Below, piece after piece: positions 5,246 to 8,706 of a stretch of 8,706 nucleotides of DNA. Under the pieces are notes generated by a model. The model worked only from the letters and a program-made list of their open reading frames with translations. It did not search any database and was not told the DNA's origin. The stretch's first letter is position 1, and every line of letters begins with the position of its first letter. This stretch comes from Lachnospiraceae bacterium (GTDB lineage Bacteria > Bacillota > Clostridia > Lachnospirales > Lachnospiraceae): contig JAGCXJ010000269.1 of NCBI GenBank assembly GCA_017961385.1, positions 1 through 8,706 on the forward strand. Reading direction: 5' to 3'. The translations under genes and the position numbers were made by a program.

Positions 5246-6111
5246 GAATTTCCCTTCTTTCCCAGTAAGTTACTGAGTTTGGCAAACTGTTCAAGCGTTA
5301 GCGCTTCTCCCCTGACAGTCAGAGAAAGCTCCATTTTCTCCAGCACACTGTTAACAGTCTCTCTGTCTAACCCCAGACCGCCGTTTGCAAGTCCGTTTGC
5401 TAAAGTCTTTCGTCTTTGATTAAACGATGCTCTAATAAGTGAAAACATAAAATGCTCATCATCAACCTCTACGGGCGGATTCTCATATCGTGTCAGTCTT
5501 ATGACAGCACTTGATACATTCGGCTTGGGTATAAAGTAGTTGGGAGAAACCTCCGCTACGATCTCAGGTTTTGCGTAATACTGGACTGCAAGACTTAGTG
5601 CTCCGTAATCCTTTGATCCAGGCTTTTGCTGCATGCGGTCTGCAACCTCTTTCTGAACCATGATGGTAATGCTCTTAAGCGGAACATGGCTCTCAAAAAG
5701 TCCCATGATTATCGGTGTGGTAATGTAATAAGGAAGATTCGCCACAACCTTGATCGGTCTTGAGTCATTATACTTATCACAAAGTTTTTGTATATCAACC
5801 TTTAGGATATCATCATTGATCACTGTGACATTATCATATCCAGACAGAGTATCCTCAAGGATAGGTATAAGTGATCTGTCTATCTCGACAGCAACTACTC
5901 TTTTAGCCGATTCTGCCAGATACTGAGTCATAGTACCGATACCCGGACCTATCTCGAGTACACAGTCATCTTTGGTGATCTCTGATTCCGATATGATCCT
6001 TTCTAGGATGTTGGTATCTATCAAAAAGTTCTGTCCGTATTTCTTCTGAAATGAAAAATTATATTTCTTTAGTATCGCCATTGTATTGGCAGGTATTCCG
6101 AGATATGCCAT
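5242..6111 (-). CDS. ksgA: 16S rRNA dimethyladenosine transferase KsgA (RsmA)
   Basis: This 289-aa SAM-dependent methyltransferase dimethylates the two adjacent adenines in the 3'-terminal hairpin (helix 45) of 16S rRNA during small-subunit maturation. The sequence shows the substrate/SAM-binding start KKYGQNFLID (23-32), motif I LEIGPGIGTMT (52-62), the acidic VEID (75-78), NDDIL (99-103) and the catalytic motif IV NLPYYI (125-130). The C-terminal region contains IPKPNVSSAVIRL and FNQRRKTLAN, both typical of KsgA. Length fits the family. The start has AGAGG 5 nt upstream. It lies 15 nt after tatD and overlaps greA by 4 nt, so it is the middle gene of one operon. A tatD-ksgA order is common in Firmicutes. 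Confidence 0.97.
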   Translation of the reverse strand: MAYLGIPANTMAILKKYNFSFQKKYGQNFLIDTNILERIISESEITKDDCVLEIGPGIGTMTQYLAESAKRVVAVEIDRSLIPILEDTLSGYDNVTVINDDILKVDIQKLCDKYNDSRPIKVVANLPYYITTPIIMGLFESHVPLKSITIMVQKEVADRMQQKPGSKDYGALSLAVQYYAKPEIVAEVSPNYFIPKPNVSSAVIRLTRYENPPVEVDDEHFMFSLIRASFNQRRKTLANGLANGGLGLDRETVNSVLEKMELSLTVRGEALTLEQFAKLSNLLGKKGNS

Positions 6112-6126
6112 ATAAACCTCTGTTTT

Positions 6127-6903
6127 CTACATATTAAAGAAACGTTTTGCATTATCACAGGTAATGCTCACAACATCGTCATAACTTAATCCCTTAAGCT
6201 CGGCTATTCTACTCGCCACTAAAGGAAGATAATAAGAACTGTTTCTCTCTCCTCTGTGCGGTGTCGGTGCCAGATAAGGACAGTCCGTCTCGAGCATGAT
6301 CCTGTTTAAGGGCATTTCCTGTAAAGCCTCTATAAGCTTTTTCGCATTCTTAAAAGTGATCACTCCGCCTATCCCGTAGTAGCAGTCAAGCTTATTCAAC
6401 TCTTTTACCATTTCTTTCGAATATGAATAGCAGTGCATATCAAACTTTAGATCGCGATACTCGGATTTCTTCATTATTTCAAGTGTATCTGCCGCAGCAT
6501 CTCTTGAATGAATGATAACAGGTTTGTCTAACTCTCTTGCAAGTTGAAGCTGCTTTTCAAACCAGATCTTCTGGGTTTTTTTATCAGGATCAGGATATTC
6601 ATCCAGGAAATGATAATCAAGTCCGATCTCTCCAACAGCTACGCATCTTTCATCTTTCATTCTCTGTCTTAAAAGATCAAGATTTTTATCGTTAAGCTCC
6701 AGCGTCTCGCTCGGATGAACACCTATTGCCGCATAAACATGCGGATAAAGATGAGAAAGCTTAAGTGTTGATTCAACGGAAGAAAGACTTGCCGCAACAT
6801 TGACTATCGTCTCTATACCATGCGACTGAATATCAGACAGCAGTTTATCTCTGTCTTCATCAAAAGCTTCATCATCAAAATGTGCGTGACTCTCGAAAAT
6901 CAT
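6127..6903 (-). CDS. tatD: TatD-family metal-dependent hydrolase/deoxyribonuclease
   Basis: This 258-aa TIM-barrel hydrolase of the amidohydrolase superfamily has family members with 3'-5' DNase activity or D-aminoacyl-tRNA editing. Metal ligands visible are HAH (His6/His8), Glu92 in GEIGLDYH, His132 in VIIHSRDA, His157 in FDMHCYS and Asp207 in LETDCPYLAP. Length and motif order are typical. It is the first gene of the tatD-ksgA-greA operon. The ribosome binding site is modest (AAAAGGA about 11 nt upstream). The promoter overlaps that of tRNA-Lys on the other strand. The precise substrate is not deducible, and the symbol follows the family name (the Bacillus homologue is often called yabD or dayD). 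Confidence 0.95.
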   Translation of the reverse strand: MIFESHAHFDDEAFDEDRDKLLSDIQSHGIETIVNVAASLSSVESTLKLSHLYPHVYAAIGVHPSETLELNDKNLDLLRQRMKDERCVAVGEIGLDYHFLDEYPDPDKKTQKIWFEKQLQLARELDKPVIIHSRDAAADTLEIMKKSEYRDLKFDMHCYSYSKEMVKELNKLDCYYGIGGVITFKNAKKLIEALQEMPLNRIMLETDCPYLAPTPHRGERNSSYYLPLVASRIAELKGLSYDDVVSITCDNAKRFFNM

Positions 6904-6951
6904 TGTAATATCGTCCTTTTAGGGGAAAAATAAAAATTTATTAAAAAAGTC

Positions 6952-6980
6952 TTGCAAAGATTTTTATATTATACTATAAT
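6952..6980 (+). promoter_or_regulatory. Promoter of tRNA-Lys
   Basis: TTGCAA (6952-6957) and a perfect TATAAT (6975-6980) are separated by 17 nt, about 41 nt upstream of the tRNA. It overlaps the opposite-strand tatD promoter. Confidence 0.8.
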
Positions 6981-6996
6981 ACCACTTGTGCCGCAA
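6968..6996 (-). promoter_or_regulatory. Promoter of the tatD-ksgA-greA operon
   Basis: On the minus strand TTGCGG (6991-6996) and a perfect TATAAT (6968-6973) are separated by 17 nt. The start of transcription should lie near 6961, about 58 nt before the tatD ATG. The element shares bases with the tRNA-Lys promoter. Confidence 0.7.
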
Positions 6997-7021
6997 ATGA
7001 GCGGTATATCTTCATATGTGA

Positions 7022-7094
7022 GCGCGATTAGCTCAGTTGGTAGAGCACCTGACTCTTAATCAGGGTGTCCAGGGTTCGAGCCCCTGATCGCGCA
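7022..7094 (+). tRNA. tRNA-Lys(CUU)
   Basis: This 73-nt tRNA has acceptor stem gcgcgat / atcgcgc with discriminator a7094. The anticodon stem cctga/tcagg encloses loop ctcttaa with anticodon CTT at 7055-7057. D-loop (agttggtaga) and T-loop (gttcgagcc) are standard. CCA is not encoded. Confidence 0.97.
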
Positions 7095-7100
7095 TCTGAG

Positions 7101-7145
7101 GCACTGATTTTGCGGACTGCGAGCCGTGGGGTCGGTGTTTTTTTT
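7101..7145 (+). terminator. Terminator of tRNA-Lys
   Basis: An imperfect stem cactga (7102-7107) / tcggtg (7132-7137), with an inner gcgga/ccgt-type pairing, is followed by eight T residues (7138-7145). It lies seven bases after the tRNA 3' end. Confidence 0.65.
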
Positions 7146-7164
7146 GTATTTTTTGAGATTTCGA

Positions 7165-7836
7165 TCAGATCTGATCGCTTGATTTTTTGGGATATATTGT
7201 TCTGATAGCCCCAAAATACATAAGAAACCACGCAACAGAAAGAAGAACTGCTCCGATTATATCTGTAACCCAGTGAACACCGGATAAAAATCTGGTAACT
7301 ATGATACCGATACCGATAACTGCGCATGCTGCGATAATGAGTCTTCTTGTATTTGCCTTTTTAAGTCTCATTGAAAACTGCTGAATAGCAGCAAGCATAA
7401 ATGTAACTGACATCATTGTATGAGACGAGGGATATGAAGCTTCAAGCTCTCCCTCGATTATGACCGGTCTGTAATTTATGATGACCTTTTCAAAAATCAC
7501 ATAGCTTAAAAGAACACATACATACAGCCCGCAAAGGATATACAGGTCCTTGTCTACATTTTTAAATCCCTTCTTTATAAAAAGCTGCATGATCCCGAAC
7601 AGTCCGAATATCCCGACTGTCAAAATAGCAAGATAACCCAGCACCTCACTTACATCATACATGAACTCATTATAAGGAAGGCTGTCTGCAACGGCCTTAT
7701 TTAAGGAAGCAAACCCAACCTCGCTGTTTTGCGGACCAACGGGCATAACATTCACGTTCTTTACAAGGATCGTAAAAAGAATAAACAGTGCAAAACAAAT
7801 GGCTGAACCTATAAACATCTTTTTATTTGAATTCAT
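7165..7836 (-). CDS. PAP2-family membrane phosphatase
   Basis: This 223-aa integral membrane protein has about six hydrophobic segments (near 7-26, 63-87, 97-118, 139-153, 164-181 and 190-210). The acid-phosphatase signature appears in three parts: Lys117...Arg123-Pro124, PSSHT (136-140), and Arg182-FLSGV-His188-WVT-Asp192, the last fitting the RX5HX3D motif. The Lys is six residues before the Arg instead of the canonical seven. Members dephosphorylate lipid phosphates such as phosphatidate or undecaprenyl pyrophosphate at the outer face of the membrane. The substrate here cannot be told. GGAG lies 8 nt upstream of the ATG. A leader of about 255 nt with a c-di-GMP-I riboswitch and terminator precedes it, so expression probably responds to c-di-GMP. 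Confidence 0.92.
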   Translation of the reverse strand: MNSNKKMFIGSAICFALFILFTILVKNVNVMPVGPQNSEVGFASLNKAVADSLPYNEFMYDVSEVLGYLAILTVGIFGLFGIMQLFIKKGFKNVDKDLYILCGLYVCVLLSYVIFEKVIINYRPVIIEGELEASYPSSHTMMSVTFMLAAIQQFSMRLKKANTRRLIIAACAVIGIGIIVTRFLSGVHWVTDIIGAVLLSVAWFLMYFGAIRTIYPKKSSDQI

Positions 7837-7879
7837 CTTATTATCTCCGGTATATATAAAACTCTTCCAAACAATGAAG

Positions 7880-7912
7880 GTGCCCGTAACTCAATAAATG
7901 AGTCGCGGGCAC
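7880..7912 (-). promoter_or_regulatory. Second leader hairpin upstream of the PAP2 gene
   Basis: A two-part stem, gtgcccg (7880-7886)/cgggcac (7906-7912) plus actca/tgagt (7889-7893/7899-7903), closes on a short loop. No T-run follows on the minus strand. It sits between the riboswitch terminator and the start codon, and the 10-mer aatgaaggtg occurs on both sides of it (7873-7882 and 7922-7931). Possible roles are an RNA stabiliser or a translation-control element. This is inference. Confidence 0.5.
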
Positions 7913-7968
7913 TATTGAAGGAATGAAGGTGGAACTAACTATATTAGTGTGATAAATCACTTGATACT

Positions 7969-7997
7969 AAAAAAACCCCGGCACCGCGTTGCCGAAG
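7969..7997 (-). terminator. Intrinsic terminator of the c-di-GMP riboswitch
   Basis: On the minus strand CTTCGGCA (7990-7997) pairs with TGCCGGGG (7976-7983), including two G-U pairs, across a 6-nt loop. Seven T residues follow (7969-7975). It lies just after the aptamer, about 130 nt before the PAP2 start codon, so it can act as the expression platform. Confidence 0.85.
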
Positions 7998-8004
7998 TCT
8001 TCAC

Positions 8005-8094
8005 TACTGCAACTGGCTGCCATACTTGAGGCCCTATAGTTTTGCGTCACAGCCTTTCGACTGCTTTGCCTTTCCTATCGCTCTGTGATTTACT
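8005..8094 (-). promoter_or_regulatory. Cyclic-di-GMP-I (GEMM-I) riboswitch aptamer
   Basis: The minus strand carries the GEMM-I core in order: GGCAAAG, a P2 stem CAGTC/GGCTG capped by a GAAA tetraloop (about 8051-8064), the conserved GTGACGCAAAACTATAGGG (near 8032-8050), and TATGGCAGCCAGTTGC (near 8009-8024). These match the family's GCAAA, GACGCAAA and GG-AGCC-G landmarks. The P3 arm looks short. It is transcribed from a promoter ending at 8101 and is followed by an intrinsic terminator, so ligand binding probably controls termination before the PAP2 phosphatase gene. Whether c-di-GMP turns the gene on or off is not resolved. Outer boundaries are approximate. Confidence 0.9.
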
Positions 8095-8100
8095 GTAGCA

Positions 8101-8129
8101 ATACTATCATATCTTTTTCACTTAGGCAA
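8101..8129 (-). promoter_or_regulatory. Promoter of the riboswitch-PAP2 transcript
   Basis: On the minus strand TTGCCT (8124-8129) and TAGTAT (8101-8106) have 17-nt spacing. The predicted start near 8094 falls right at the 5' edge of the aptamer. Confidence 0.65.
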
Positions 8130-8220
8130 CACTTTTTTTCAAAAAAATATTAATTTTATAATTTCTTAACAAATCATAAGAGTGAAAAAACGATTTACCT
8201 TATTTATTATTTCATTATTG

Positions 8221-8249
8221 TTGCTTTTTTCCAAAAAATAATATACAAT
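8221..8249 (+). promoter_or_regulatory. Promoter of tRNA-Pro
   Basis: TTGCTT (8221-8226) and TACAAT (8244-8249) are spaced 17 nt apart, with the tRNA beginning 18 nt downstream. The spacing to the tRNA is short but workable. Confidence 0.6.
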
Positions 8250-8266
8250 GACTCATGTGTCAAAAA

Positions 8267-8340
<74 letters not shown>

Positions 8341-8352
8341 TGCCGTAAAATC

Positions 8353-8386
8353 AAGGGTTCCAGAGATTTGGGACCCTTAGTTTTTT
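8353..8386 (+). terminator. Terminator of tRNA-Pro
   Basis: A 9-bp stem with one G-U pair (aagggttcc 8353-8361 / gggaccctt 8370-8378) and an 8-nt loop is followed after two bases by TTTTTT (8381-8386). Confidence 0.85.
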
Positions 8387-8391
8387 GCCCA

Positions 8392-8415
8392 GTTCCAATA
8401 TTTGTTCCAATATTT
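8392..8415. repeat. Perfect tandem duplication of a 12-mer
   Basis: The sequence gttccaatattt occurs twice back to back (8392-8403 and 8404-8415), just downstream of the tRNA-Pro terminator. The rest of the gap up to 8516 is A/T-rich and contains no gene or clear terminator that I can support. Confidence 0.7.
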
Positions 8416-8516
8416 TCCGTTTATCCCTCGATTTATCTAGCAAAACCGGCAGGAATTTTATGAATATTATTCAGATAATCCAGTTATAACATATCCCATT
8501 TATCCATATTAATATA

Positions 8517-8706
8517 TCAATCTTTATACTTTTCATACCGGCACTGTTCATAAACCTGCTTTCCCAGAATTGTGATCGCCTGTTTGGGACAGATATTCAG
8601 ACATCTGTAGCACATCGCACATTTATCTGATGCTGTTGCTTTACCATCATTTAATGACAGATTATTCATCGGACAGTTCCTTGTACATAATCCGCATCCG
8701 ATGCAG
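8517..8706 (-). CDS. C-terminal 2[4Fe-4S] ferredoxin domain of an EFR1-type protein (partial)
   Basis: The last 62 codons of a minus-strand gene are present, with the 5' part beyond the window edge and the stop at 8517-8519. Two complete cluster motifs are visible: CIGCGLCTRNCP and CAMCYRCLNICPK, each CxxCxxCxxxCP, which bind two [4Fe-4S] clusters for electron transfer. The tail AITILGKQVYEQCRYEKYKD matches the pattern I know from EFR1-family proteins, in which an N-terminal flavodoxin-like domain precedes this ferredoxin domain. That N-terminal part is not in view, so a different ferredoxin-domain protein is possible. Confidence 0.85.
   Translation of the reverse strand, partial: CIGCGLCTRNCPMNNLSLNDGKATASDKCAMCYRCLNICPKQAITILGKQVYEQCRYEKYKD

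Noticed and set aside
7162..7177. Perfect 16-bp palindrome cgatcagatctgatcg at the PAP2 stop codon as a terminator.
   Set aside because: It has no loop and no T-run directly after it on the minus strand. It could still be a binding site, but nothing supports that.
7028..7327. Minus-strand reading frame covering tRNA-Lys and the PAP2 gene end.
   Set aside because: It runs antisense through the tRNA and in another frame through the PAP2 3' end.
8380..8475. Remnant of an integrase C-terminus on the minus strand downstream of tRNA-Pro.
   Set aside because: A short open frame with ILEQILELGKK exists, but it has no start codon or ribosome site and its regularity comes from the 12-mer tandem repeat.

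Overview
The window looks like a chromosomal segment of a low-to-moderate GC Firmicute, most likely a Lachnospiraceae-type Clostridium relative. The reasons are the strong AGGAGG-type ribosome binding sites, a two-subunit oxygen-sensitive class I fumarase, a cyclic-di-GMP-I riboswitch, tRNA genes without an encoded CCA end, and the C-terminus of an EFR1-type ferredoxin protein. The taxon is inferred from the proteins and was not tested.

Layout. Positions 1-134 hold the tail of a plus-strand gene and a shared hairpin terminator. A small acidic lipoprotein gene (165-494, minus) follows. Positions 646-2589 (minus) form the most unusual block. A promoter drives a 175-aa protein of unknown function. 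About 130 nt of highly structured non-coding sequence follows, closed by a perfect 13-bp inverted repeat, then an intrinsic-terminator-like hairpin, then a 398-aa stand-alone reverse transcriptase with YSDD at the active site. The structured RNA next to the RT resembles the architecture of retrons and of defence-associated reverse transcriptases (DRT). The RT lacks the hallmarks I know of for group II introns, diversity-generating retroelements and typical retrons, so the class is left open.

The rest is mostly housekeeping. tRNA-Ser(GCU) lies at 2774-2861 (plus). The fumarase beta and alpha subunit genes run 2910-4322 (minus), with a promoter embedded in the terminator of the preceding gene. 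A 51-codon gene of unknown function lies at 4415-4570. A tatD-ksgA-greA operon occupies 4742-6903 (minus), and its promoter overlaps the divergent promoter of tRNA-Lys(CUU). A PAP2-family membrane phosphatase gene (7165-7836, minus) has a long leader carrying a c-di-GMP-I aptamer, an intrinsic terminator and a second hairpin. tRNA-Pro(CGG) at 8267-8340 and the ferredoxin-domain end of an EFR1-type gene (8517-8706, minus, cut by the window edge) close the window.

How the parts work together. The fumarase pair interconverts fumarate and malate. TatD, KsgA and GreA form a nucleic-acid and ribosome maintenance operon. The PAP2 gene is probably set by c-di-GMP through transcription termination. 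The RT cassette most plausibly uses its own upstream RNA as template or cofactor, and a defence role is a reasonable hypothesis but is not shown by the sequence.
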